Source: Pohlia nutans (taxonomy: Eukaryota; Streptophyta; Bryopsida; Bryales; Mniaceae). From it: DNA of 64,000 nt. The DNA lies in the NCBI GenBank assembly GCA_022496805.1, contig CM040099.1, forward strand, positions 3,784,501 through 3,848,500, read 5' to 3'. Positions 34,503 through 47,231 of this stretch are shown here, one piece after another; the stretch's first letter is position 1, and each line of letters opens with the position of its first letter. The notes below the pieces were generated by a model. It saw only the letters and a list, made by a program, of their open reading frames with translations, was not told the DNA's origin and did no database searches. The position numbers and the translations under genes were made by a program.

Positions 34503-34706
34503 GAGTGTAATGGAGCACCCTTTTGAAAATTGAATCGAAAGATAATCTTCAGTTAGATTCACTTTTTTAGGTAATGAAGGAATGCCATATTTATTCCATG
34601 AATTTTGAGACTGCATATCATTGCCATATAAAATTAGTTTCTAATCGTAATTAGACTGTGGTCCCATTGCAAAAGGTTATTGGCTCCCATTGCTCCATTG
34701 TGATAT
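34503..34706. repeat. dispersed repeat R, copy 2
   Basis: Homologous to 1229-1432 over its full length. Confidence 0.55.
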
Positions 34707-34745
34707 TATACACCTACAATATTAGTAGCTAAAGCTTGAGTGGTG

Positions 34746-34882
34746 CGACGGTTCCGCCGCCAAAACGGTTGTACCGAAGTGACTCCGGCATGGACCAACC
34801 TAGACCGTGCACACGCACACACAAGGACGATTCTGCCAACGGAACTGTTGTGCCAGACTCTGGTATGCACCAACCTGGTCCA
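34746..34882. repeat. diverged tandem duplication
   Basis: Two related blocks (34746-34808 and 34825-34882) share GAC(G/A)(G/A)TTC(C/T)GCC, (A)ACGG, TTGTRCC and the closing (G/C)CACCAACCT(A/G)G(A/T)CC-type motif. GC-rich island; no gene recognised. Confidence 0.45.
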
Positions 34883-36829
34883 TGACTCCATGTAGCAGAT
34901 GGAAATTGGAGTATGGGTGCTGGAACTTGAATTGGCATTGGACCCATTTCATTTAATGATTTTTGCTTTCCAATAATAAGAGCAGAAACAATTCATTTGC
35001 TGTAAGTTATTGTCCAACCATACAACCTGGCTTTGAAAGAACATGCAACTCGGTTTTAATTTTTTTATTTTGAATATCATATCATGTGTCCCCTTCATTT
35101 TCAGTCCATCTGAGGCCTGGTTCAAATCACAGGACGGATAAAACTTTCTTGTCCCAAATTGGCCGAAATTGTCCCAAATTTTGGTTTCGTCCAGTACATG
35201 ATTCAAACCCTAGCAAAAGCCCCCTTTTCTTCATTTCAACATTAGCACATGATTCTCCACGTAAGCAAATGAAACATGAGAAATTTGGGACCATCCCGAG
35301 GGGTGGTCTCAATCTTGTCCATTGGACAACGCTTATTGTGTGAGGTTCATTTATTGTGATGACATGGCAAGTAAAAAAGAGGCCCAGACACTAAACTGGT
35401 GAGCGCAAAGAGTGTTTTGTCCAGGTGATGGTTTGAACCATGCTCATTTCTCTCATACAATCTAGTTCACCTCATCCCCATCCTTGCAATATAAAATCCC
35501 ATGATCCAAAAAGGCTTAGAAAATCACCAAAGCAATATTATGGTGTCGCGTCCCGATTACTATACCTCGTCGATATCTCATGTTGAATAATTAATTTTTT
35601 GGAGAGTTTATTTCAACAAATGTCAAATTATGTGAAGATTCTCATTTTTCACCATGCAAATCAAAGTCTTATTTAAATTAACCAAAAAGGAGATTGAAGT
35701 CATCTTAGGTGAGGTGAGTTTGATCCGAGTGAAGAACAGTCAAGTGGAGAACAGCCGAGTGGACTGAACGTATTTCAATAAATCCAAATATATAAAAGAG
35801 TGTGAATTAGTTTTGCCGTCACAAAGACGGCAAAACACAAAATATAGTAAGTTTAGGGTCAAAGCTTCGCTGGCCCACAAGAAAGGACCTCACAAGCCAA
35901 TTTTAGTATAGGGTCCGCTCAAGCTCCACCCCGCACTTCATGCAACACAAAATCTTGTCCCTCCGTCAAACCCGCCAAGTACAAAATCTTGTCCATTTTG
36001 GGATTGCCTTTGCTCCAAAGTCCAAAAAAAAGCTCAATTTTCAACATGAGTTTTGATTCCGTTTGCAGTCGTTGACAACATAGATTTTGATTCACGTGAA
36101 TTTTTGGGGGTCGGGACTGAGGTTTTGCTTTTGATTAACTCAATTGAAAAAAACAATTTCCTAAAGATTTGGACTTCTCTTCTTGTAATTAATTTTTGCC
36201 AATCTGGACGGTATTCAATTTAGAATAGAATCTAAATTGTTATATATACAAGTCGCATAGACTAATTGTAAGGAGCCCCCAATAGTAAATATTTGTAAAG
36301 CTCGATCTCTCACTTTACAGACTGATGGCATTCGTAGAACTTGGTAACCTAACACGTCAACACAAAATCCATAGATGACCTGACTCTTGATTAGAATTGC
36401 CAGGTTTCCTCAATCCGTGGTAAAGTCCAATCCCATGTTGAAGTGCAAATAAATTTTCCTCCTGCTGGCCGGGTACCCTTATGACTCGATTGTCTTCCTG
36501 ATTGACAGAGCTTCCTGTCTTCTGCTGATTGATTAAATTTCAGTGTTGACGCGGAGCTCACTTTTCAAGGGGGAATCTCTATGTGAAGAAAATGCACAGT
36601 TAATTCTTCTACCCACTCTTTCAAATCTACCACAGTACAACATATACCACCTAAGCTCCCACACTGTCCAACACCATCATTCTACTGTACCCTTTTTAAT
36701 TTCTCCTGTTTCCAAGTACTCTACTTCGCCATGGAAATCATGTGTCTGACTTTCGTTTGAATTTCATGACAGTTTTGTTCCCATGCATTTTTAAACATAC
36801 ATAACATTCAGTAGCTAGCATGCACTGTC
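34883..36829. other. intergenic, no gene seen
   Basis: A possible B-box-like GGTTTGAACC near 35430 hints at an old SINE, but no full unit is delimited. A near-inverted pair (GTTTTGCCGTC / GACGGCAAAAC) occurs at 35811-35835. Confidence 0.35.
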
Positions 36830-36975
36830 TCTGCCTTTGCTCTCCAATAGATAGTGTGGAATATTCCACACCCAACAATTTTTCATCAATAGCTAAGTGA
36901 ACAGGTGGAGGCTCGAGATGAAGAGCAAAGCGCGTGAAGGAAAGGCAACGAGCATGAAGGCTATTGAATGTTACA
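36830..36975 (+). repeat. dispersed repeat S (S2), uninterrupted
   Basis: Contains the 18-bp palindrome GTGTGGAATATTCCACAC, then GAACAGGTGGAGGCT and GAAGGCTATTGAATGTTA. The last motif is the empty site for the MITE in S1. Confidence 0.65.
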
Positions 36976-37091
36976 TTAGGTCAACTAGAATTGCCAAATG
37001 AAAGAACTCGCAGTTCACAATTTACAATAGTTGTTGTATTTCGCTCTAAGCTACATCAACCTATTACTACCACGTTTCCAATTCTACCCAT

Positions 37092-37211
37092 CACTAGTAG
37101 AAAAGGTGGCGCTCCCCAGGGACATGCCCATGCAAAATCATTCTGCATGCGTGGAATTGGGCACTACTTGCCTGGGCATCTTCCTCGGCAGTGCCACATT
37201 TTCTACTAGTG
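37092..37211. mobile_element. CACTA-type MITE 1
   Basis: 120 bp, ends CACTAGTAGAAAAGGTGGC and GCCACATTTTCTACTAGTG, with CAT on both sides (37089-37091, 37212-37214). A 3-bp duplication and CACTA ends are diagnostic of the CACTA superfamily. The flanks form a wider imperfect inverted repeat (about 37060-37090 against 37265-37297); this flank sequence recurs at 38645-38720, before CACTA MITE 2. Confidence 0.88.
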
Positions 37212-37793
37212 CATATGTATTGATGATAAACATTTTTGGTTTGGAATATACACCACCAAAACATGAGGGCAGAATTGGAAACATGGTGGTATTAGGTTTG
37301 TGTACGAGCAATTTTCTCTGCACAACTCGCACAACCCTCTCTAATGGCATTGTCTCGGGAGTTGCATGGCATAACTCATATAGGCTTTTATATGCACTCT
37401 CACATGTCTTTACAATTTGACATGTAGAAGTTGTCCAATCACAACTTTACGCTTTCAAAGCAGTGGCTTTTTTTTTCTCCTTCTCGACCAAAATTTCCTC
37501 AAGATCCTCTCTAAACAGTACTATTTGAGAAGAGAGTTGGGAGTGCAATTACAAAGTGGAGGGTTGAATGTTTTCATTGCTATGAATTTTCTATTCATAT
37601 AACCTACTAGTACAAACATGTTTGCACTGCAACATTGAACGTAGGAGAATATGAACCGGATAGCCAATCAAAGTCTTACTTAACCGGATGAAAAACATTC
37701 ACAATGGGATGATGAAACATTTGGGATGAAACATGATTGTTTTTGTGATAGTGAGGTAATGACAAATAGTATGACAATGTGCATTTAATTGAA

Positions 37794-38596
37794 CCCTTTA
37801 GTGCCCAGGGTACTGTAGCTCAGAGCCCTGGATTTTAGTAAACTTTTTCACTCTGGTTGAGACTACCAAAAATAGAATGGGTTAAATTAGAAAGTAACCG
37901 TACAATTCTATTCTCAACTCGAGAGCACACATTTTATTAAAATTTGAGAATCATCCGATGGTGGGATCGGAAGATTATAGTATGTATTTGAACTGTATAC
38001 TGCACGCTCAAAAACGAGATTTTGGGGGGTGTCTGACTTCAAAGTTAAATAGAATTTGAGGTAAATTTTCAAAAATAAAAGCAAAGAAGTTCAGCTATGC
38101 CCTATGTCAACACCTCTCCGTTGCAATCTTTCATATCAAAAATAGAATCACACATAATTATTGTGAGATTTATAAGTGAAATTGACTTCTCCATGTACGG
38201 TTTACGACAAAATTTTACACGTAGAAAATTGACAGGAGTGTGTACATTAGTCAAGATCGGATTACACACACTAATGGAAGATGAAGAAGAGAACACAATC
38301 CAAAAAAATAAAACAAGATAACAAACTTCCAAACACAAGAAATACTACACAATACATATGTTGTATTTGTAAGTATTTACTGTATTTTCAAGTATTTGCA
38401 GTATTTTTGCGTTCTGTTGATAGGTATTTTGATAGTTGTACAATTCCAAATTGAAAATTTCTTTTTCTGGAAGGTGCGTAATGTATGTGGGCAAATCTGA
38501 ACTTCAAAACTGAAGTTCCAATTCTTCACGGATTCTCTGCTATTTGCATTTCGGACATTGTAGTGACCATAATGTGGTTTGCTGGGCACTAAAGGG
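37794..38596. mobile_element. TTAA element family F, complete copy
   Basis: 803 bp, ends CCCTTTAGTGCCCAG and CTGGGCACTAAAGGG (perfect 15-bp inverted repeats). Right flank TTAA (38597-38600), left TGAA, one change from TTAA. A subterminal CCAGGG...CCCTGG pair forms a hairpin. Confidence 0.8.
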
Positions 38597-38721
38597 TTAA
38601 TAGATTATCATCGCCAAGTTACCAATTCTATTGTCATGTACCAACAATATACATTTTTGTTTTGGAGTATACACTACCAAAACATAAGGGCAGAGTTGGA
38701 AAACGTGGTGGGAATAGGTTG

Positions 38722-39313
38722 CATTAGTAGTAAAGGTGCATGTGCCGAGGGAAATGCCGAACACTTGACTTGAACTGAGGGGCGGTTTACACTATGGACC
38801 AAGAGCCATGACCATGGAATTCTAAAATCTGTGATTGACCCAAAAAGAGCTCTTGGTCCCATTTGGCTTTACACTACCTTGAAAAAAGGAGAATGACCAC
38901 TAACTTTTAGATCCCCAAAAATGCTAAAATTTCCCAAATGGATAATGTTTTCATGGTCTCCTTGATTATAGTTGAGTCGAAGCAAATGCCTCGACTCAAC
39001 TATAATCTAGGAGACCATGGGGCTCAAAAATCATTGATTGGCTAGTGTTCAATTATTTAAAGAGAAAGGAGGAAAGAGGGGAGGATAAAAGAGAGAATGA
39101 TGAGCTTAAACTTGTCCCGGTCTAAATCCACTTTACACTACAAAGAGTGACCAAGTCATTTAAAATTGCATTTTTGATTTTTCATGGTCACGGCTCTTGA
39201 CCAAGAGCCATGACCATGAAAATGATTTAATTTTCTTGGTCATGGCTCTTGGTCCATAGTGTAAACCGCCCCTGAACAACATTACCTCAACACATGCACC
39301 TTTTGCACTAGTG
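38722..39313. mobile_element. CACTA-type MITE 2, split by another element
   Basis: Outer ends CATTAGTAGTAAAGGTGC and GCACCTTTTGCACTAGTG; TTG on both sides (38719-38721, 39314-39316). Removing the inner 494-bp element and one TGA leaves about 95 bp. Confidence 0.8.
38779..39272. mobile_element. 494-bp MITE nested in CACTA MITE 2
   Basis: Ends GGGGCGGTTTACACTATGGA and its exact reverse complement, with TGA on both sides (38776-38778, 39273-39275). Inside is a hairpin (38952-38980 with 38991-39019, one mismatch, 10-nt loop) and a second palindrome near 39199-39233. GGGG ends with a 3-bp duplication suggest PIF/Harbinger, though TGA is not the usual TWA. Confidence 0.82.
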
Positions 39314-39965
39314 TTGGTATCCTGTACACCAAAATTCTACAACAAAGCTTGGCCAGGACGTTGATTTGTGGTATCTTAATAGAATCTGCAATTAACACAC
39401 TGTCCAAATTCACTGTAAAAAATGATTAGACAGAACAGAGGCACCATTAACACACTGTCCAAATTCACTGTAAAAATGATTAATACAGAGCTGTTCATAC
39501 TTAGCTTGTGGAGAAGATGCACAGACGATCTAGGGGTTGGAGATATCCTCAAGCAAAGGAATTCATAACTTACACAACTGAACAGATTGAGTGAGTACTG
39601 GACGAGGGAAGAAGATATTAATCAATCCTCTGAATGATGCTTTAATTAACTTTGGCCAAAAATCATTGACATCATTTCCAACGTTTGATTTTTAATTTCG
39701 ATCTGGAGACAAACACAAGTCGCTCAACATGACAACACATCACAAGTCCCTTGACATGCTGACTCAGTTTCTCCTTTATTTGACACCCACTTTCAATCCT
39801 TAAAATTAAAACATGCTGAATAGTGAAAACTAATAACTTACTTCCCAGTCTCTTCAATGAATTCAAATTTGCCCATCTCATCAGCAGCCTGTGATTATTC
39901 AGATGTGGATATCAGTGATTTTTCAAATTTTTTTTCAATTTTCCCAGGTAGCCAACTTTCATCAG

Positions 39966-40145
39966 GATACTTGAGTGATACTTGCGGTGATACTTGGGGC
40001 GATACTTGGGGCGATACTTGGGTGTTGCTTGGGTAATAATTTAGTGATACTTGGGTGATACTTGGGTAATAATTTAGTGATACTTGGGTGATATTTGGAT
40101 GATACTTGGTGCTACCATGATGATACATGGGTAATACTTAGGTAA
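39966..40145. repeat. 12-bp minisatellite (GATACTTGGGTG-like)
   Basis: At least a dozen variants of TGATACTTGGGY in a row, with a higher-order block GGGTAATAATTTAGTGATAC present twice. The QVSPQVSPQVSP frame on the minus strand is a by-product. Confidence 0.9.
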
Positions 40146-40474
40146 ATTTTGGTTACTCTCATAACTCTTCCTAAGTATCATATTTGGCTATTTTATCTTT
40201 CATATTTTCAAAAATTCTTCATTAAAATTAACCGTTGTATTTCAAGTGTAGCAGTTGGGCAATTTCTAGCTTTTAAATTGTTGGTGAATATAGCCATTCC
40301 CACCTAGTGGACCACTCAACACTCAAGTATTCCCTCATAAACTGGTAGTGTACATTTAGAACACAAATGTATACAACTAATACATGAAGGCATGATCAAG
40401 TGTTGGGTGGTAATGGGCATGTTTACCTTACTTTAGTCCAAGAAGATAGGGATTTGAAGCTTAACAATGTAGTA

Positions 40475-41002
40475 CTCCATTTGTCCCATAATATCCCATC
40501 ATTTTAGATAAAAACAATCATCATTTGAAGTTACGGAAGGCGAGAGTACTATTGAATCCATTTTATTGTTATTTTTGGTTTTGTTCAGTGAAAAATGTAC
40601 AACATGTTAAGGATTAAAGTCTCCTTCAATGAAGATAGGACAATGCGGAACATGTTCAAATTTTGACATTTAGTGTTTTCCACATCTTTTCATCTAATGA
40701 ACCAAAATTCTATCTTGTATCACATTTCAAGACAATTTTTAAAATCTTTGTTGACTTATTTTCTAACTCTAAGCAATGTGTGTACTGTGAATGATGTGCC
40801 AATTGGATATTTGGGCAAGCTATTGAACTCTTCTAATATTTTGCATATATGTTGGGGTCTAAAAGAATGTTCATTTTATGCAAATTTTATGCACGTGTAA
40901 AAAATTGAATAATTTCATACAAGTGAATTTATCATACATTCAAGAGATCTTTAATATTTTTACTTCAACATGAAGCAATTAGGTACTATGAGACAGAGGG
41001 AG
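40475..41002. mobile_element. Stowaway-like MITE 2 (diverged)
   Basis: Ends CTCCATTTGTCCCATAAT and the reverse complement of CTCCCTCTGTCTCATAGT, TA on both sides. 528 bp; the frame at 40673 inside is not credited. Confidence 0.6.
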
Positions 41003-41637
41003 TACTATGTTTAACAAAGGAGTCTCTCTTCAATTGCAAATGGCATGTCTCATAATTTAATCCTTAAATGACATGCAATTTTTCTCATATTTGAGGGTCA
41101 TTTTCAATTTATTTTTTTCAATTTGTTCAAAAAAATATTTTTGTGCGTTATAGTGACACCAAAATGAAGCAAAATACACAATTTATTACCTTAATTGATC
41201 ACATCAGCATAAAACATTTCATTGCTCCAAGTAGGTCATTAAAAAGTGCTCATAAGACCATTTTTTGAATTTTTCTCAATTTGGATGATGGGATGAATCT
41301 AATATTAAAAAATTTAAAAACCAAAACAAAGAAATATTTAATTGACACACTTTGAAAAAAAAACATGATTGAACAAAACCTCGTAAAATTATGCATGGTC
41401 AAAGTGTTGTTGACTTCAAGATATGAAGAGTCAAAAGATGTGTATATCTCACTCAATATTGACTATTTTAATAAATGAACAATTCCAAATAAACAAACAA
41501 TTCCAATTAAATAAATATTCCAATAAATGAATTGGTAAATTTTGGAGGAGCATGTTTTCTTTTCAATTGCTAAAAATATTAGGAATGAACTCATTTTGAT
41601 ATCAAAAACCCTTGAAAAAGACCAGTATGAACTTTAA

Positions 41638-42214
41638 CTCCCTAAACCTACCAGCTGGTGTCCCTGAACTGACGATTTGAAAAAAATCATCATAAAATAC
41701 TATTTAGCAGAAGATTTTAGAATTGATATGCAAATGAAAGTTTTAGATTTTGAATTTTAGATTTCATCTGTATGGTTTGATTTACCAATACTATCACCAA
41801 TATTTAATTATAAATTTTAAAATTTTAATCTCCTTCTAAATTTGATTACAAACAAAAAAAATTCATAATTTTCGAGTAAAATATGTTCGAATGAATTTGA
41901 AATGAGATACTCTTAAATGTGGTGGTTCTTGGAAATTTTTGTGTTTCTTACATCTATGACCTAATTTTTGCAAGGCTGATTTTGAACTACATTCAATGCA
42001 ATTTTGGCTTGTTCAACAACTTGACATACTTCTACATTTGTAATTTTAGAAAAAATATGTACTCAAGTATCACTAAATCCAACCATTAGATAAGGCAACA
42101 ACTTGGTGAAGTATTTTTTTTTAAATTGAATGATTTCCATCCAAACAATGATAAGAACGTAGGGTGAGTTTGAGTCTGTTAGTTGTCCATTAACCAAAAG
42201 TTGTGACGTTAGGG
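41638..42214 (+). mobile_element. TTAA element family D (D2)
   Basis: 577 bp, begins CTCCCTAAACCTACCAG after TTAA (41634-41637) and ends TTGTGACGTTAGGG before TTAA (42215-42218). Collinear with D1. In place of the palindrome CCAGGGTGACCCTGG of D1 it has CCAGCTGG. A short TTAATCCTTAAATGACATG at 41057 may be the end of yet another element. Confidence 0.78.
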
Positions 42215-42333
42215 TTAAGAATTAAGTGTGCAAATGAGTAAGGAGTAAGGAGCAGTCAAAATACAAAACCCTCGAGGTTGTTTAAGTTTGGTCAATTTGA
42301 AGGTCGGTCTTATGGTCATGATGAATCGTTTCA

Positions 42334-42565
42334 CCCCTTAAAGGCCCAAAAAGCCTAAATTGGGCTTCATTAAAATTTTTAATAGTTTTGAGTAGGTCCT
42401 ATTTGGACTTCCTCTTGTTCAAATTTATTTGTTTTTTGACCAACACATGCAGTGGTCTTCACTAATTTTTGTGTTATAAGTTTGATCACATCTCAATTAT
42501 ATTTTTCACAATATGATTAATTGAGTTTGTCATTTTAAAATTGTGAATCCTTGGTACTTTAGGGG
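42334..42565 (+). mobile_element. TTAA element family A (A6)
   Basis: 232 bp, ends CCCCTTAAAGGCCC and TCCTTGGTACTTTAGGGG; flanks TTCA and ATAA, each one change from TTAA. Confidence 0.72.
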
Positions 42566-42569
42566 ATAA

Positions 42570-43700
42570 TCCTTTTAACACCCTTGTTAACACCTTTGCT
42601 TTATATATCGTATGTTGTAGCTAGAGCCCTTTTATTCTTAGAAGATGTCTTATATTCTCGTGCTTTTGTTCGTTCCAAATATATAGATAGAAAGGTTGAA
42701 ACAATCTTCATGTATGGAGTCATGGAGTTGGAGTGTTTGTTATTTTTTATTATGCATTGGTCATGGGTGATAGGATGGTATTTATTTTGGTCATGCATTG
42801 GGTCATGGACAAGAAGTTTGTTGCATGGGGTCATCAACGATATAAAGTTTGTTACTTTGATCATGCGTAGGATCATAGATGACAAGAAGTTTGTTACTTT
42901 AATCATGCATAGGGTAATAGGTAATGAGAGATTTCATCATGAGTGTAGCAAAGAGCAAAGTTTCTAGAAGTGCTATAAAATACTATCTTGATTCCAAACT
43001 TTAACATCTACCAATTTTTATCAAACCAAATCAATTCTTTTCATGCAATTTGGTGGAAAATAATGAAATGGAAATAAAATCTTATTGAAGTAATGTGATT
43101 ATGAATTTTAAAACTTATTTCAAACTACATAGTTAATATTCCATAGTTAATATTCCATTCTATTGACATTGTACAAATAAAAGAAAACAAGTTAAAGTTT
43201 TATTTTCACTAAGACTAAGAGTTAAATTTGTACTTCTAAATATTCTCGTTTCTATGTATGCTTGACCAAAAATATAAAGTTCATCGAGTCCAATTCTTAC
43301 TTCAATGTAAAAAATCCAAAAATAAATTTAAACTGAGGAATATATTTCATTTTCAATACTATGACAAGGGACATTACAATAGGTATTAATATGGCAATTA
43401 ATCATGGTTTCAATTTTAAGCCCAATTGAATATTATTTTTTTGCAATCATAATCTATATTTTTGATTATTTTTTAATCTTGTTTTCCACTAGAATTTGTA
43501 ATTATTATAAAAAAATGCCTTTCATTTGAATTGTTTTTTAGTAAGTTCAAATTTATAAAATAAATTTGAAAAGGAATATGGCTTATAATGGACGTATGAT
43601 TTCATGCTTAAAAATTCAAAAATATTCATACCGTTTGATTATAGAAACCAAATGGAATAGAAAGATTGAAGTTTTTTTTCAAAATCATAAGCTCCATAGC
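42570..43700. other. intergenic with short tandem repeat
   Basis: About 42826-42945 repeats a unit near GATCATGCGTAGGATCATAG / AAGTTTGTTACTTTGATCAT two to three times. The 127-codon frame across it (42584-42967) shows the repeat as FVTLIM(R/H)R(I/V)I; I do not recognise a protein. Confidence 0.4.
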
Positions 43701-43704
43701 TTAA

Positions 43705-44260
43705 CCCCTAAAGGACCACAACTATGTTTCTTTTCAAACACTCCAAAGTATCCCTTCTCATGAAAAGTTAAATAGTTTTGATCTAAAACCTTTTTTACCA
43801 ATTCAATCGTAGGATATTTCAACCAACTTGAACTTACTACAACCTAAAAAATTTCAACCGTTCACGGTTCTTCAATAGTAAGATTATAAGCTTCAAAGTT
43901 GGTTGCACTTTTTTTTGGTTTGTTGCTCAAGTTTGAAACTTTCTGAAAATGCCCAAAATGTAAAGTTTAGATTTGGTAAAATGAATTTGGCGGTTGAGTA
44001 TATTGGGACGTTAGCTCATTGTGTACAAAAATTCAGATGCATAGCTCATTATATGAAAAATTTCAAGAATTGCCCGCAATTAGGTTTTTCAGCATTGCAT
44101 GATTGTATCTTTTGATCTATACATCATCTATGTACATGAATTACCATCCCATCTTTGTTACAAAGAGTAGAATCACCACAAAATCTCAATGATTGAGGAT
44201 TTATCCTCATTCCACACTAAGCTGACCGAACTTGGAAAATCAACCTTCGTCCTTTAGGGG
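43705..44260. mobile_element. TTAA element family K
   Basis: 556 bp, ends CCCCTAAAGGACCACAAC and CTTCGTCCTTTAGGGG, TTAA on both sides (43701-43704, 44261-44264). The ends resemble family A; the interior is different. Confidence 0.78.
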
Positions 44261-44970
44261 TTAAGACTTTCATATCTTCAATAGCTCACACAGCAGTATC
44301 AAGTCACGAATCTCATGGCCGCTGACAGGAATTCAAAGGGAATCAAACTTGGACCACTTAAATGAGATAAACACCCATTCACATCATTCATTCAGCTCAT
44401 GACTTGATGTTCACCAAAACAGAAATAAAAACCCTTTATACAAAATCATCTAAGTTTTAAAAAACTTGGGTCCAATTTTGCTTAGTTACTTGGTTAATTT
44501 GGTTACTATAGTGTTTATCATTGAGAAGGGGAAGTAGTTTTGCATCAATGCTTTTTTATCCAATAGGCATCAAACCACAGATGGGTCAAACAAACAATTT
44601 ATTCACGCCGGCTTCAAAAGAGTGAAGACCGGAGTTCTTACTATAGGATTACCTTAAATGGATTTGTTTTGTTGGCTTCAAGCAAAACTATAAGAGGCTC
44701 AAGTATTGGATTGGTGCATTTTATACACTTGTTGTTAATCCTTAAAAGACATGGCTTTTTATTATTGCGACACCCAAAATATTTTTAAAACTTAATTTGA
44801 AGCAAGATTGTTTATTTAATCTACTTTGGTTATATTTTAAAGTAGTACAGCACCCTTAAAAATGCTCGGTTTGGCATTTAAAAAATTCCACTTGGATCAA
44901 CGGAGTTGAAGTTATGAGCAACATTTCCCTCCAATAAAAGTAATTTTGTGGGGCTTAGTATGTTTTTTAA

Positions 44971-46020
44971 TCCCTAACCGTTCCGACGTCCATATTTTGG
45001 ACATTTTTTGGGGTACATTCACCTTTGAGGAGCTGTAAATTTTGCAAAATGTGTCCGATTTTAATGAATTTTTGCTAAAATCCCCCTTATCATGTATGGA
45101 ATGAGTGGTGAAAATTCTAGATCATTACTCCCTCCGTCCCAAAGTTATTGTCATGTTTGAAAGTGGTTTTGTAAGTAGGTCAAAAAAGAAACTTCCTTGT
45201 GGCTAATTTAATTTAGGTTGCAATGAACACATGCAATGTTCTTCAATCATTCTAGTGACATAATTTGGAACCTTTTTTAATCATGTTTCTTACAATATGA
45301 CATATTAAAAAAAACACTTTCAAACATGACTTTTTCAAACATGACAATAATTTTGGGACAGAGGGAGTACAATTTTTATTGAATTTTTGGTTATCATTTG
45401 AAAGTAGAGGTCGTTTTTCTGGACATTTTTTGTGCATTTTGATGGCTACAACTTTGGGGGCTTGTATCTCCTTCATCCCATATTTGTTTTAAATAAAAAT
45501 GATTGGGTTGGATTTTCCTTAAAGTCTAGTTATCATGGTAAAATTTTTGTGTCAAACCATGCTTTTCTAAATGTTTGGGAGTTATTTCAGTGCACGGGTT
45601 TAGTTTGGACTCTTTTTGCTTTTGGGTCAAATGGGTCACTTTTTAGGTTACTTTTTGACATTGCAAGGCCATTTTAGGGCACATTAAATTTTTTCATGAG
45701 CTTTTTGTGGTACCAATGTGTTTATATGATGATTTTGAACTAATTTATAGTATTGATTTTTTCTTTCATTTTCGTAATTTTTGAAAACGAATTTCACCTT
45801 TAACTATGTTGCCAAGAAAATTTTAGCATCCTTTTTTTTACACTAAAACACTGTGATCTTGCAATCTACCTATATTTCCTAATGACTCCAAATTTGATCC
45901 ACATGATTTGCAACATGTACAATTCAAGATTGTACGGTTGAGATTCCTATACCTCACTTACATTTAGACCTATAACACATCAATGATTTTAAGCCCAAAA
46001 AAGCTAGGGACGCTTAGGGG
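44971..46020. mobile_element. TTAA element family I with nested Stowaway
   Basis: 1050 bp, ends TCCCTAACCGTTCC and AGGGACGCTTAGGGG, TTAA at 44967-44970 and 46021-46024. Subterminal GTCCATATTTTGGAC lies at the same distance from the end as the hairpin of family C. Without the Stowaway (and one TA) it is about 808 bp. Confidence 0.78.
45128..45367. mobile_element. Stowaway MITE 1
   Basis: 240 bp, classical ends CTCCCTCCGTCCCAAAG and TTTTGGGACAGAGGGAG, TA on both sides (45126-45127, 45368-45369). Its interior (about 45225-45310) resembles the interior of family A TTAA elements (ACACATGCAATGTTCTTCA, ATTCTAGTGA). Confidence 0.9.
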
Positions 46021-46024
46021 TTAA

Positions 46025-47227
46025 AGATTAATTGAAGTTTTATTGCAAAAATGCAATCTTATAGTTGTAACTGCAATTTTATTGTAGAATTTTGTTTTCA
46101 TTATTTTTAATGACTTTTAAAATTCTTTAGTGACTTTTTTTTTCTTACAACTGATTTTATGGTAAAAACATGCAAAACAAATACTAATTTGTATGGTCTC
46201 TTTTTGAATCATACTATATAATACGGTGACTAAAGTTTTAATTTTAAAAACCAAGTTTGGCTATAGTTTATCACAAAGAATGATGACTATAAAAATGATT
46301 AGTCTTGGCTTTTGTTCATATGTGTAAAGATCCCGCTAAGATCCTTTTTCCAAAAAGCTGATACTTTTGCCTTCGCAATATGGACCCTTAAATTCCATCT
46401 ATGGTGTTTTATTTATTTTTATGTTGCAATTCTATACCACAAGAAGTGAAATTTGATTGTCAATAAAAACTTCAGAAAAATGGAATATAATTTGTAGTAT
46501 GAAGTGCTACTAATCAATGATTGCCATTTTGTTTATTTAAAGTGAGACTGAATATGAAGATTTCAAATTTTGCAAAGAATTTACATTTTACTCTAATATT
46601 TTGTAGCAACACCTTCTTGAATTATAAAGTCTTGTAGTTTGGAAAACCTCATGTTTTGAAAGACCCCAACATGTCAAATAAAAAAGCGATATAAAATAAA
46701 CTTCCAAACGGTAATGATTTTAGATCATGATTCTAGTGACAACCTTAAGTCGGAGTTGGTTTAGTTGAAACGTGGTGATTATAAGTTTCACTTGTAAATT
46801 CTCAACGCTTATAGGGTATGTAAGCGAGCCCTCAATTGATGATTATAGGGCATGATTTTCTATGATGTTATCTAGCTTTTGACATTCTTAAACGGCCTTC
46901 GCATGATTGTACCATTCTACCATTCTTGTTGTCCTCAAAGACCTTTCCTATCGTTACTAATCGTGCGAAAAGAAGCGAAGCGCTACTTACTAAATTTGAA
47001 ATTCATTTTAATAAATAATAAACAAATAAAGGCCCATTCTCACCTGGCCTTTGCAAAGAATGTGAATAAAAACTTAATACCTCCTCAATTTTGGGAGGAA
47101 TACCTTCTTTTTAGGAAAGGTGTCATCAATAGTAGCCGGATTACATAATGGCCTCCCAAGAGCCATATTAGTTAAAACCATTCTTAAGTGTTTAAAACTT
47201 GAGAATATTTTCAATTTTGGTGCTCCC
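46025..47227. other. intergenic, no gene seen
   Basis: AT-rich, no supported structure. Confidence 0.4.
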
Positions 47228-47231
47228 TTAA

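Noticed and set aside
39895..40128. QVSPQVSP repeat protein on the minus strand
   Set aside because: By-product of the 12-bp minisatellite; no start context or flanking coding sequence.
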